DNA from: CAWFPR01 sp963817635 | Lineage (GTDB): Bacteria > Acidobacteriota > Vicinamibacteria > Vicinamibacterales > 2-12-FULL-66-21 | Assembly (NCBI GenBank): GCA_963817635.1 | Contig: CAWFPR010000006.1 | Location: forward strand, 155,677 to 219,676 | Direction: 5' to 3' | DNA length: 64,000 bases | Shown: positions 1-10,250 of the stretch, piece after piece | Layout: each line of letters begins with the position of its first letter | How positions within the stretch are numbered: position 1 is the first letter of the stretch | Translations under genes and position numbers: made by a program | Notes under the pieces: generated by a model | The model's database searches: none | Told to the model about the DNA's origin: nothing | Seen by the model: the letters and a program-made list of their open reading frames with translations, nothing else

Positions 1-641
1 AGCGCACGGCGATCGACGAACTCGAGCATCACCAGCCCGGCGTCCGACACCACCGCCAGCATGGGCCCGAGCGGTGTCTCGAGCCATCGGCCCGTCAGGT
101 GCGAGTCGCCGCGCGCGCGGCCGGGCGCATCGCCGAAGACGCGCTCGAAGGCCTCCCGAAATCCGCTGGACGATTCGAAGCCCGCATCGAGGCCGGCGGT
201 CAGCGTGTCGGCGCCGTCGTGCAGCCGCTTCATCGCCCGGCCGAGCCGCCACGCCCGCTGGAACGCGTGAAACGACATGCCATAGTGGGCCTTGAAATAC
301 CTCCGCGCCTGGGCGGGCTCGACACCCGCCTCGCGCACCTCGCCGTCGCGAATGCGGCGGTCGGGATTCGCGCGCACGCGGTCGATGAGCGCCGTGACCC
401 AGGCCGGATCGGTGGGCCAATCCATCGGCGTGCACACGCGGCACGCGCGATACCCCCGGTGCAGAGCTTCCTGGACGGTCGGCACGAACTCGACATTTTC
501 CGCCAGGGGCTTGCGCGCCCGGCACGTCGTGCGGCAGAAGACGCCCGTCGTGCGCACGCAGGCGAACAGGAGCCCGTCGTAGGCCGGGTCACGCTCGACC
601 AGGGCGCGGTACATCTCGTCGAACGAAGGTAAGCGCTGCAT
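1..641 (-). CDS. ada: Ada-type methylphosphotriester-DNA methyltransferase / AraC-like regulator, cut by window start
   Basis: The ATG is at 639-641 and the frame stays open to the window edge, giving 213 residues. The N-terminal Ada zinc domain has its four cysteines at about C36, C40, C67 and C70 (GVFCRTTC and ACRVC). In the family these bind Zn and C36 accepts methyl groups from phosphotriesters. An AraC-like helix-turn-helix follows (about residues 85-160, FKAHYGMSFHAFQRAWRLGR), and then the start of the O6-alkylguanine methyltransferase part (TPLGPMLAVVSDAGL). The PCHR active site would lie outside the window. Expected role: sensing and repair of alkylated DNA with self-activation of the adaptive response. 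The identity of the first two domains is clear; whether the third is complete cannot be seen. Confidence 0.9.
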   Translation of the reverse strand, partial: MQRLPSFDEMYRALVERDPAYDGLLFACVRTTGVFCRTTCRARKPLAENVEFVPTVQEALHRGYRACRVCTPMDWPTDPAWVTALIDRVRANPDRRIRDGEVREAGVEPAQARRYFKAHYGMSFHAFQRAWRLGRAMKRLHDGADTLTAGLDAGFESSSGFREAFERVFGDAPGRARGDSHLTGRWLETPLGPMLAVVSDAGLVMLEFVDRRA

Positions 642-716
642 GACCAGACGATATCCGTCACGCCCAGAATACCGCTACCGGGATTTGAACAGGTAATTCC
701 AGCCGGCAGGTGAAGT

Positions 717-732
717 CGCGCCGGCCGGCGCG
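717..732. other. 16-bp perfect palindrome between ada and gltA
   Basis: The sequence CGCGCCGGCCGGCGCG is self-complementary and could form a 6-bp stem with a GGCC loop in RNA. It lies just past the citrate synthase stop codon on the minus strand, where a transcript end is plausible. No U-tract follows, so it is not a classical Rho-independent terminator. Confidence 0.4.
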
Positions 733-744
733 GCTGCGGGGTCG

Positions 745-1882
745 CTACCGTTCCGCGAGCGGCACGAACGTCTGCGGATATGGCGGGCCCGTGTAGTCCG
801 TCCGGGGGCGAATCAGGCGGTTGTTCGCATACTGCTCGAGGCAGTGCGCCGTCCAGCCCGACACGCGGCTGACCGCGAAGATCGGCGTGAACAGGTCGAT
901 CGGAATCCCGAGCGTGTAGTACGTCGACGCCGAGTAGAAGTCGACGTTCGCATTGAGGTGCTTCTCGGCCTGCACGAGCTGCTCGATCCGCTGCGACATG
1001 TCGAACCAGCGAGTGTTGCCGGCCCGTTCACCGAGTTCCTTCGACATGCGCCGCAGGTGTGTCGCGCGGGGATCCTCGGTGCGGTAGACGCGATGGCCGA
1101 AGCCGGGAATCTTCACCTTGCGCGCCAGCTTCGCGCGCACCGCGTCGTCCACGCGCTGGGGGGACGCGTCCTGGCCGATTTCGATCAGGAGCCGCATGAC
1201 CTCGGCGTTGGCACCGCCGTGCAGCGGACCCTTGAGGGCGCCGATGGCCGAGACCGTCGCCGAATAGAGATCGGAGAGCGTGGCCGCCGTGACCCGCGCC
1301 GCAAAGGTGGACGCGTTCAGCTCGTGATCGGCATGCAGCACCAGGGCAATGTCGAAGGCCCGCGTGGACAGCGCGTTCGGGCGGTTGCCGGTGAGCATGT
1401 ACAGGAAGTTCGCCGCGTGACCGAGCGCCGGATCCGGCTGGATCGGTCCGCCGCCAGCCTGCAGACGTCCGTAGGTCGCCACCAGGCTGGCCACCTGCGC
1501 GGTGAGGCGGACGGCCCGCCGGTAGCTGGCCGGTTGCGAGGAGTCGCCCGCTTCAGGATCGAACTGGCCGAGGGCCGAAGTGAGCGTGCGCAGCATGTCC
1601 ATGCCGTCAGAGGGCGGAAGCTGCTTCATCAGGCGCAGCATGGACTCGGACACCGGCCGCGCGGCCGCAAAGTTGCGACTGGAGGTCGCCGAGCTCGGCC
1701 CGGCTCGGGAGCCGGCCGTGCCAGAGCAGGTAACAGACCTCTTCGAATGAGGCGGCGCGCGCGAGGTCGTGGATGTCGTACCCGTGATACGCGAGCACGC
1801 CACGATCGCCGTCCAGGTAGCAGATCGCCGACGATGCGGCGACAACATCCTCGAGGCCGGCTTTGGGCTTCGCTTCGATCAT
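745..1882 (-). CDS. gltA: Citrate synthase, with one frame break
   Basis: Citrate synthase of about 378 residues, condensing acetyl-CoA and oxaloacetate in the cytosol. The protein begins MIEAKPKAGLEDVVAASSAI. The catalytic histidines are visible in the LHGGANAEV and GFGHRVYRTEDP motifs, and the aspartate in NVDFYSASTYY. The frame shifts by one base near 1669-1671, in a run of three T on the coding strand: the N-terminal part ends GDLQSQL and the rest resumes AAARPVSESMLRLM in the next frame. Both parts match the family without a gap, so an extra base in the sequence is likelier than gene loss. It lies 31 bp downstream of the GT2 gene on the same strand and probably shares its promoter. 2-Methylcitrate synthase activity cannot be excluded. 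Confidence 0.88.
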
Positions 1883-1913
1883 CGCACCAGCATCATGCGG
1901 CCGCCGGCCACCG

Positions 1914-3410
1914 CTACTTCGCGACTTCCGGAGCCTTCAGCATCACGTTCTCGCCCGTGTACTGCTGCAGGATGGAGAGCAGGCCCGTGTAGAGGAACCC
2001 GATTTGGAAGAGCATCAGGAACGGCAGGGTGCCGTAGATCTGATTGATCAACGCGTAGTAGACCGTGCCGGTGAAGTACAGACCGAGCGCAAGTTCGATG
2101 AGCGGCTGCACGCCGACCGACTGGTGGTACTTCTTGCCGACCCATTCATCGCTGTCGCGCTCGATGCCGTACTTCGGCGTCCGGGCAAATTCGCTTTCCT
2201 TCCCGAACATCGCCTCCAGCACCGCGCGCGTGTTGTTGACGCACAGGCCGATCCCGATCGACATCAGGAACGGCAGGTACTTGAGCCGCGTCCGCCAGTC
2301 GGCGTACAGCTCGCGCTGCGAGACGATGTAGAAGTTCGCCACCGAGGCCGTGGCAGCGAAGAAGAGCGGGACGTCGATGAGCAGCATCTCCGACCAGCCC
2401 ATGTTGTAGCGGACGTACATCGCCGGGAACATCAGCACCGACAACACCGACATGAGCAGGTAGTTGAAGTTGGCGGTGAGATGGAAGAATGCTTCGACCT
2501 TGACCGACAGCGGCTGTTTCGAGCCGAGAATGCGCGGGAGCAGCTTGATGCAGGTCTGGATCGACCCCTTCGCCCAGCGGTGCTGCTGCGACTTGAAAGA
2601 GTTCATCTCGACCGGGACTTCCGCCGGCGAGACCAGGTCCGAAAGGAACACGAAACGCCAGCCGGCCAGCTGAGCCCGATAGCTGAGGTCCAGGTCCTCG
2701 GTCAGCGTGTCGTGCTGCCACCCGCCGGCCGATTCGATAGCCTCGCGGCGCCAGATGCCCGCGGTGCCGTTGAAGTTGAAGAAGCAGTGCGACCGATTGC
2801 GCGCGCCGTGCTCGAGGACGAAGTGCGCGTCGAGCAGAATCGACTGGATCTTCGTCAGCAGCGAATAGTCCTGGTTGATGTGGCCCCAGCGTGCCTGCAC
2901 CATGCCGATCCGTGGATCGGTCGCGAAGTACGGGAGGGTCTTCCTCAGGAATTCCACTGGCGGAACGAAATCCGCGTCGAAGATCGCGATGAACTCACCG
3001 GTCGCCTCGCGGAGCCCGGCTTCGAGGGCACCGGCCTTGTAGCCGGTTCGATCGACACGGTGCAGGTAGTGGATGTCGAAGCCGCGCGCGGCGTGTCGCC
3101 GCACTGCAAGTTCGGCAATCGACGTCGTCTCGTCCGTCGAGTCGTCCAGGACCTGGATTTCCAGCAGCTCGCGCGGGTAATCGATTTCACAGACGGCGTC
3201 GATCAACCGGTCCGCCACGTACATCTCGTTGAAGATCGGCAACTGGACCGTTACGCGTGGCAGCACGGTCAGGTCTGGCGGCGGCGCCGGGGCGTTCCCT
3301 TTGTGCTTCATGTAGAGATACACAAGGTAATAGCGGTGCCAGCCGTAGATGGCCAGTATGCTCAGCACGAAGAAGTAAAGAATGAGAATCAGCGTCTCAA
3401 GCGGCGTCAT
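1914..3410 (-). CDS. Membrane GT2 glycosyltransferase, cellulose-synthase-like
   Basis: A 498-residue processive-type family 2 transferase. It has an N-terminal membrane helix (about residues 5-25), a cytosolic GT-A domain with D89-D90 (VLDDSTDE), DAD at 145-147 (FDADF), TEDLD near 240 and QQHRW near 280, then several hydrophobic helices in the last 200 residues. The D, DxD, D, QxxRW set is the known signature of cellulose, hyaluronan and glucomannan synthase-type enzymes. The donor sugar cannot be read from the sequence, and I see no PilZ domain. I chose the ATG at 3408-3410 because an upstream in-frame start at 3485 would place the promoter inside the gene. Confidence 0.85.
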   Translation of the reverse strand: MTPLETLILILYFFVLSILAIYGWHRYYLVYLYMKHKGNAPAPPPDLTVLPRVTVQLPIFNEMYVADRLIDAVCEIDYPRELLEIQVLDDSTDETTSIAELAVRRHAARGFDIHYLHRVDRTGYKAGALEAGLREATGEFIAIFDADFVPPVEFLRKTLPYFATDPRIGMVQARWGHINQDYSLLTKIQSILLDAHFVLEHGARNRSHCFFNFNGTAGIWRREAIESAGGWQHDTLTEDLDLSYRAQLAGWRFVFLSDLVSPAEVPVEMNSFKSQQHRWAKGSIQTCIKLLPRILGSKQPLSVKVEAFFHLTANFNYLLMSVLSVLMFPAMYVRYNMGWSEMLLIDVPLFFAATASVANFYIVSQRELYADWRTRLKYLPFLMSIGIGLCVNNTRAVLEAMFGKESEFARTPKYGIERDSDEWVGKKYHQSVGVQPLIELALGLYFTGTVYYALINQIYGTLPFLMLFQIGFLYTGLLSILQQYTGENVMLKAPEVAK

Positions 3411-3445
3411 AAAACAGATGAGTCCGTCACGGCAAACAATCGATG

Positions 3446-3475
3446 ATGTTATCGCTCCGCTGAACGCGAAGTCAA
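3446..3475 (-). promoter_or_regulatory. Sigma-70 type promoter for the GT2-gltA unit
   Basis: On the minus strand TTGACT (3475-3470) and TAACAT (3451-3446) are separated by 18 bases. This predicts transcription starting about 30 bases upstream of the GT2 start codon at 3410. Confidence 0.6.
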
Positions 3476-3497
3476 CGAGAGCCAACTACTTGGAGAC

Positions 3498-3680
3498 GTG
3501 AATCGAATTCAGCTCCGAACGCTCCTCGACGACGTCCAGGCCGGCGCCCATACACCTGAGGCAGCCCAGGAGCGCCTCCTTCAAGTTTTGCGCCAGGCGC
3601 CGTTGGGAGAACCTCGATTTCGCGTGGTCGGTCACCATCAGGGTCATCCGGCGCCAGTTTTTGGGGAAATGACCGCATTG
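3498..3680 (+). pseudogene. Fragment resembling the N-terminus of LarB (AIR carboxylase-related)
   Basis: The reading frame from 3498 gives LRTLLDDVQAGAHTPEAAQE, which fits the LarB N-terminal pattern LRxLLxxVxxGxxxxExA. The following LarB block (LGFAxVDHHRxxRxGFPEVxFGE) can be recognised only by switching frame: NLDFA in one frame, then VVGHHQGHPAPVFGEM in another. Nothing like the catalytic C-terminal domain follows, and mutS2 begins 220 bases later. I read it as a decayed 5' remnant. LarB in intact form carboxylates nicotinic acid adenine dinucleotide for the nickel-pincer cofactor. An alternative is a chance open frame of unknown function. Confidence 0.35.
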
Positions 3681-3773
3681 CTCCGCGAAGCTGAAGGTTG
3701 CGCCAGCGGCGATATCGGTCGTCAACATCGAGAAGGGCTTCGGAGCCGCTGCCAGATCCATCAACCACCCGCC

Positions 3774-3843
3774 TTGACAGTCCCGGCTCCCGCTCGCATA
3801 TTCGGCGGGGGCTGTTGTCGGCTCTCCCTGCCTGAGCTATAGT
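3774..3843 (+). promoter_or_regulatory. Two candidate promoters upstream of mutS2
   Basis: The first is TTGACA (3774-3779), 17 bases, CATATT (3797-3802). The second is TTGTCG (3815-3820), 17 bases, TATAGT (3838-3843). Both point toward mutS2 and both spacings are ideal for sigma-70. The second would start transcription about 50 bases before the mutS2 ATG. Confidence 0.55.
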
Positions 3844-3901
3844 TAAGGATTGCCTTCACTCCGGTCGCCTCTGTCTTAATCGGAGGCACCTCGATTCACA
3901 C

Positions 3902-6385
3902 ATGCATCCCGGTGCCCTGAGGGCCCTCGAATTCGATCGCATTGTCGAAGCGGTTTCCCGCTTCGCGCAGACGCCTCCAGGCGCCGCGCGCCTGGCGGAG
4001 CTCCAGCCGCTCACCGACACCCGCGCCGTCGCGGGCGCGCTGGCCGCCACGGCCGAAACCGCGCGATTCCTGGCGGACAACCACGTCTCGCTCCACGCGC
4101 CGGCCGATCTCGACGCCATCCTGGAGTCGCTCGCGGTTGAAGGCCGGGCGCTCGAGCCGTTGGCTCTCGTCGCCCTCGGGGTGTTCCTCGCCTCGGTGGA
4201 CACGACCTGCGCCGCGGTGCGGCGGGCACGAAGCGCCTGCCCGACCCTGCGGGCGATAGCCGACGCATCGGCGTCCTTCGAGCCGGAAATTGCGGATATC
4301 CGGGGGAAAATCGACCCGGGCGGCGAAGTGGTCGATGAAGCGAGCCCCGAACTGCGGGCGGTGCGCGATCGCCTGCGCAAGCAGCGAGCACGGCTGCGAG
4401 GGACGCTCGAGTCGTACCTGCGCGGCAAGGACACGGCGAAGTACCTCCAGCAGCAGATCGTCACCGATCGCAACGGCCGCTACGTGCTCGTGGTGCGCTC
4501 GGAACATCGCTCGGCGATTCCCGGCATCGTCCATGGAAGTTCGGGCAGCGGCGCGAGCCTCTTCCTCGAGCCGCTCAGCACTGTCGAAATCAACAACGAT
4601 ATCGTCGCGCTCGAACAGCAGGAAGTCGAGGAAGTCCGCCGAATCCTGCTGGCACTCTCCGATGCGTTCCGCGATCGGGCCGGAGACCTGCAGCGCACCG
4701 TGAAAGCGGCGACCGAGCTCGACGTCCTCCAGGCGCTCGCGCAGTTTTCGCTCGCCGTGGACGGCGTCCAGCCCGCCATTGCGGCCGACGGCCGGCTCGA
4801 GTTGCGCGGTGCCCGCCATCCCCTGCTGATACCGGCTGTTCGGCGTCACATGGCCGATGCCGACGAGGCCACTGGTGTTCCGAGCGCCGACCGCCGACCG
4901 ACGGGCACCGGCCCCGTGCCCGTCGACATCCTGCTGATTCCCCCCGTGCAGGTCCTGATCGTCACCGGTCCGAATACGGGCGGCAAGACCGTGGCGCTCA
5001 AGACCGGCGGGCTGCTGTCGCTCATGGCGCAGGCGGGGCTGCTGATTCCCGCGGCGGAAGGCTCGCAGATTCCGGTGTTCCGGAGCGTGTTCGCCGACAT
5101 CGGCGACGATCAGTCGATCGCGGCGAACCTGAGCACGTTCTCGTCCCATATCGCCAACATCGTCACGATGGACAAGGCGCTCGCGCTGCCCGCGCTCGTG
5201 CTGCTCGATGAAGCAGGCGCCGGCACGGATCCCCTCGAGGGAGGGGCGCTGGCGATGTCGATGATCGATCACTTCCGCCGGCGGGGCGCGATGGTGGTCG
5301 CGACGACCCACTACGATTCCCTCAAAACCTACGCCTCCACGACGGACGGCGTGATGGCGGCCGGCTTCGGGTTCGATCCGGACACGTTCGCGCCGACCTA
5401 TCGCCTGAACTACGGGTCGCCCGGCAGCAGCCTGGCGCTCGAAATCGCGGCCCGCCTCGGGATGCCGCCAGAGGTCATCGCGCAGGCACGGGCGCACCGG
5501 AGCGAGCGCGAGTCGCAACTGGCCGATCACCTGGCCAGGATCGAGCACGACATCCAGGACCTCGATCACGAGCGGCGGCTCGCGGCACGGGAACGCGAGA
5601 CGCTGGCCGACACCTCCGCGAAACTGCAGGCCCGGGAACACGACCTGCGCAACCGCGAGGAGACGTTCAGGCGCCGGCTGGACGAGCGCATCGAGGCGCG
5701 CTTGCGGGAGGCCCGCCGCGAGATCGACGCGGTGGTCGAGACGCTCAAGGCGCGCACCGAATCGATGGCCGCGAAGGCCGAGCGGCACGGCGCCCGCCTG
5801 ATCCCGACGGGAGAAACGGGAGCCGCCCGCGCCGAAGCACGCCTCGCCATCGACGCCATCGGCGAGCGCCTGCGCACGTCCGGCGACGCCGAGGCGGCCG
5901 CGCCGTCAGCCGTACGGACCGAACCCGGACGAATCGCCGCGATCGGCGACCGCGTGCTCGTCGGCGCCTTCGGTCTGGAGGGGGTCGTGCGCGCCGTCCA
6001 CGATCGCGACGCCGAAGTCGACGTGCGCGGCAAGCGCCTGCGCGCCAGGCTGGACGAGCTGCGCGTTGTCAGCCCCGCCGCGGCGGTGTCTGCGCAATCA
6101 CGCGTGCACGTCAACGTCGAGCTCCAGCCGCGCGAGGGATCGCTCACGGAAGTCAACGTCATTGGCTGCAACGTGGACGAGGCCCTCAGCCGCGTCGAAC
6201 GGTTCCTGGACGAGGCGATGCTCGGCGAGCTGAAGTCGGTCCGTCTCATTCACGGGTTCGGCACCGGACAGTTGCGTCGATCGATCGCCACGTTCCTGCA
6301 GTCGCATGCCTTCGTGGCCCACTTCTCCCCGGCCCCGCCCGAACACGGAGGTGGGGGGGTCACGGTGGTGGAGCTCAAGGAGTAA
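3902..6385 (+). CDS. mutS2: MutS2 endonuclease/ATPase
   Basis: An 827-residue MutS2, slightly longer than the usual ~780. The ABC-type ATPase has its Walker A GPNTGGKT at residues 356-363 and Walker B LVLLDEAGAGTDP with D436-E437. A long charged coiled coil follows (about 535-620), then a KOW-like segment and a C-terminal Smr domain (about 740-827) with IHGFGTG and GGGGVTVVELKE. The Smr entry motif, often LDLRG, is here VNVIGC, a variant I believe also occurs in other MutS2 proteins. Known roles are suppression of recombination between diverged DNA and, in some bacteria, rescue of collided ribosomes. It is the first gene of an apparent mutS2-dnaG-rpoD unit, 11 bp before dnaG. Confidence 0.95.
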   Translation: MHPGALRALEFDRIVEAVSRFAQTPPGAARLAELQPLTDTRAVAGALAATAETARFLADNHVSLHAPADLDAILESLAVEGRALEPLALVALGVFLASVDTTCAAVRRARSACPTLRAIADASASFEPEIADIRGKIDPGGEVVDEASPELRAVRDRLRKQRARLRGTLESYLRGKDTAKYLQQQIVTDRNGRYVLVVRSEHRSAIPGIVHGSSGSGASLFLEPLSTVEINNDIVALEQQEVEEVRRILLALSDAFRDRAGDLQRTVKAATELDVLQALAQFSLAVDGVQPAIAADGRLELRGARHPLLIPAVRRHMADADEATGVPSADRRPTGTGPVPVDILLIPPVQVLIVTGPNTGGKTVALKTGGLLSLMAQAGLLIPAAEGSQIPVFRSVFADIGDDQSIAANLSTFSSHIANIVTMDKALALPALVLLDEAGAGTDPLEGGALAMSMIDHFRRRGAMVVATTHYDSLKTYASTTDGVMAAGFGFDPDTFAPTYRLNYGSPGSSLALEIAARLGMPPEVIAQARAHRSERESQLADHLARIEHDIQDLDHERRLAARERETLADTSAKLQAREHDLRNREETFRRRLDERIEARLREARREIDAVVETLKARTESMAAKAERHGARLIPTGETGAARAEARLAIDAIGERLRTSGDAEAAAPSAVRTEPGRIAAIGDRVLVGAFGLEGVVRAVHDRDAEVDVRGKRLRARLDELRVVSPAAAVSAQSRVHVNVELQPREGSLTEVNVIGCNVDEALSRVERFLDEAMLGELKSVRLIHGFGTGQLRRSIATFLQSHAFVAHFSPAPPEHGGGGVTVVELKE

Positions 6386-6396
6386 TAGCGCAGCGG

Positions 6397-8188
6397 ATGG
6401 CCCTCTTCCCCCCTTCGTTCATCGACGACCTGAAGTCGCGCGCCGACATCGTGCAGGTCATCCAGGAACGCGTGCCCCTCAGGCGCGCCGGGACGACGTG
6501 GAAGGGCCTCTGTCCGTTTCATGGCGAAAAGACGCCCTCGTTCAATGTGAACGGCGACAAGGGCTTCTTCAAGTGCTTCGGCTGCGGAGTCGGGGGTGAC
6601 GTCATCAAGTTCGTCGAGCTCCACGACAAGGTCGCGTTCCCCGAGGCCGTGCGGCAGCTGGCCGCGCGGGTCGGCCTGACCGTTCCCGAAGCCGACGACG
6701 CGAAGACGGACGCGGCCGAACAGCGCGACCGTGAGGCGCTCCTCAAGGTTCACGAGGTTGCGGCGACCTGGTTCCGCGAGCAGCTGGCCGCGCCTGTCGG
6801 CGCTGCCGCGCGGCGCCAGCTCGCGGGCCGTGGATCTGTCCGGCGAGACGATCGAGGCGCTCGGCATGGGGTATGCGCCGGCGGCGCGGGAGGCATTGAA
6901 GGCGCGCCTGGAGAAGGACGGATTCCCCATGGCGGTCCTTCTTCGCAGCGGTCTGCTCGTGCAGCGCGAGGAGGGCGCGGTGCTGGACCGGTTCCGGAAT
7001 CGCCTGATGATCCCGATTCACCGCGACAACGGCGCGATTGTGGCGTTTGGCGGCCGCGCGATGGAGGAGGGACAGGTCCCGAAATACCTGAACTCCCCGG
7101 AAACGCCCATCTACGTGAAGGGTCGGACCCTGTACGGCCTCAACTGGAGCAAGACCGCCATCTCGAAGGCGAAATACGCCGTCATGGTCGAGGGCTATTT
7201 CGACGTCGCGCAGTGCTTCCAGGCGGGCATCGCCAACGTGATCGCCTCGTCCGGCACCGCGCTGACGCCGGTCCAGGCGAAGCTGCTGAAACGTTTCGCC
7301 GCGAAGGTCGTCCTCAGCTTTGATCCTGACGCCGCCGGCCAGGGCGCCGCGGCGCGATCGTCGGAGCTGCTCGTCGCCGAAGGGTTCCAGGTCAACGTGG
7401 CCATGCTGCCCGCGGGCGATGATCCCGATAACTTCATCCGGAAGGCCGGAGGGGCAGCGTACCAGGAAAAACTGCGCAATTCGAGGCAATATCTGGAATA
7501 TCTGCTCGATCGGGCGGCCGCCGAACACGATTTCTCGAAAGACGACAGCCGGCGGGACTTCCTGAACCGTATGCTCACCATCGCGGCCCGTATCCCGGAT
7601 GCCGCCGCGCGTGACCAGTTTGCGGACCGGCTCGCCCATAAGGCGCGAATTACGGAAGAGGTGGTACGGGCGGAAATCCGCAAGGCGGCGGTCCAGAAGC
7701 AGACCGCCATCGAGGAGCGGGCGCTGCCGGCGCTCGGACAGATCAAGGCCGCCGAACGCGGGCTGGTCTGGGCCCTGATGCGTGACACGGGGCCCGCCAT
7801 GGCGGCGATGGCCGAGCTCGAGGAGGGGGATCTGGACCGGCTGGCCACCGGAGGCATCCTCCGGCAGGCGCAATCCCTGCAGACATTTCCGAAAGAGGCG
7901 CTGCCAGCGACGCTCATGGAGCGTCTAAATACGGGGGAGAGGGCGCTGGTCACGGAGATTTGCCGTCAGGATCGCGCCCCGGCGGCCGCCGCCGACTGCA
8001 TCGTCACGCTGAAGAAGCTGCGGCTCGAACGCGAACGGGCGGACGTCCAGCGGGCCATCGACCGGCTCCAGGAACAGGGGGCCGGCCGGGACGAAGCGCA
8101 AATCGACGCGCTGCTTGGTACAATGAGAAGTTTGTCACAGCGGATCGAGGCCCTCATGGACGGGGTTCCCTCGAAGATCTCGGGCTAG
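6397..8188 (+). CDS. dnaG: DNA primase, with one frame break
   Basis: A 596-residue bacterial primase that makes RNA primers at the replication fork. The CHC2 zinc finger is complete: C39, H42, C60, C63 (LCPFHGEKTPSF and CFGCG). The RNA polymerase/TOPRIM core follows, with MVEGYFDV and LSFDPDAAG, then a helical DnaB-interacting C-terminal region. The frame shifts near 6832-6838: one frame ends RRQLAGRG and the next resumes LSGETIEALGMGYAP, exactly as the family requires. Primase is essential, so one extra base in the sequence is the best explanation. rpoD follows after 34 bp, the classical macromolecular-synthesis arrangement but without rpsU. Confidence 0.93.
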
Positions 8189-8222
8189 GGACGGCTCGTC
8201 GCGGAAGTTCAGGAGGACAGGC

Positions 8223-9935
<1,713 letters not shown>

Positions 9936-9961
9936 TGGTAAATGGTAAATGGTAAATGGTG
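9936..9961. repeat. Tandem 7-bp repeat (TGGTAAA)
   Basis: Three exact copies of TGGTAAA and a partial fourth start immediately after the rpoD stop codon. A related ACCATT-rich stretch (about 9978-9993, inverted relative to the repeats) lies before the tRNA. It is AT-rich against a GC-rich background. No function is apparent. Confidence 0.85.
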
Positions 9962-9997
9962 AGATGCCTGTCGCCATTGGCCATCTACCATTCCAAC

Positions 9998-10070
9998 GGG
10001 CCCATAGCTCAATGGTCAGAGCCGCCGGCTCATAACCGGCTTGTTCCAGGTTCGAGTCCTGGTGGGCCCA
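9998..10070 (+). tRNA. tRNA with CAT anticodon (tRNA-Met elongator or tRNA-Ile2)
   Basis: A 73-base cloverleaf. The acceptor GGGCCCA (9998-10004) pairs with TGGGCCC (10063-10069) with discriminator A at 10070. The anticodon stem GCCGG/CCGGC encloses the loop CTCATAA with anticodon CAT. The T arm contains GGTTCGAGTCC. CCA is not encoded. CAT tRNAs may be elongator Met, initiator Met or Ile2 (lysidine-modified). The normally paired acceptor end argues against the initiator. The CTTG run after the anticodon stem resembles tRNA-Ile2, but this does not settle it. Confidence 0.95.
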
Positions 10071-10086
10071 CTTCGCCACTGCCGAG

Positions 10087-10242
10087 TGCAGAGCGCAGAG
10101 TGCCGATTGGAGCGACGAATTGCACGGTTCCCGTTTGCTGAAGTAACACTCGCCAATCGGCACTCACCAACCGGCAATCCGTCGATCAGCAATCCGCCAA
10201 TCGGCAATCCGTCGATCGGCAATCTGCACTCTGCAGTCTGCA
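10087..10242. repeat. Nested inverted and direct repeats in the leader of the zinc-ribbon gene
   Basis: The outer arms 10087-10103 and 10226-10242 are inverted repeats matching at 15 of 17 bases. The inner arms 10098-10110 (GAGTGCCGATTGG) and 10153-10165 (CCAATCGGCACTC) are a perfect 13-bp inverted pair. Two 23-bp direct copies starting CGGCAATCCGTCGATC (10172-10194 and 10202-10224) differ at one base and are spaced exactly 30 bases apart. The element fills almost the whole tRNA-to-gene interval and ends 8 bases before the next start codon. It may be a structured leader or a non-autonomous repeat. Confidence 0.75.
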
Positions 10243-10250
10243 ATGAACTG

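Noticed and set aside
717..732. Palindrome as a Rho-independent terminator
   Set aside because: It lacks a following U-tract and is listed only as a palindrome.
3486..3764. Minus-strand 92-residue open frame opposite the larB-like fragment
   Set aside because: No domain and no ribosome-binding site. The plus strand gives the better match.
3896..5788. A 630-codon open frame on the minus strand
   Set aside because: Antisense shadow of mutS2 with low-complexity Arg-rich translation.
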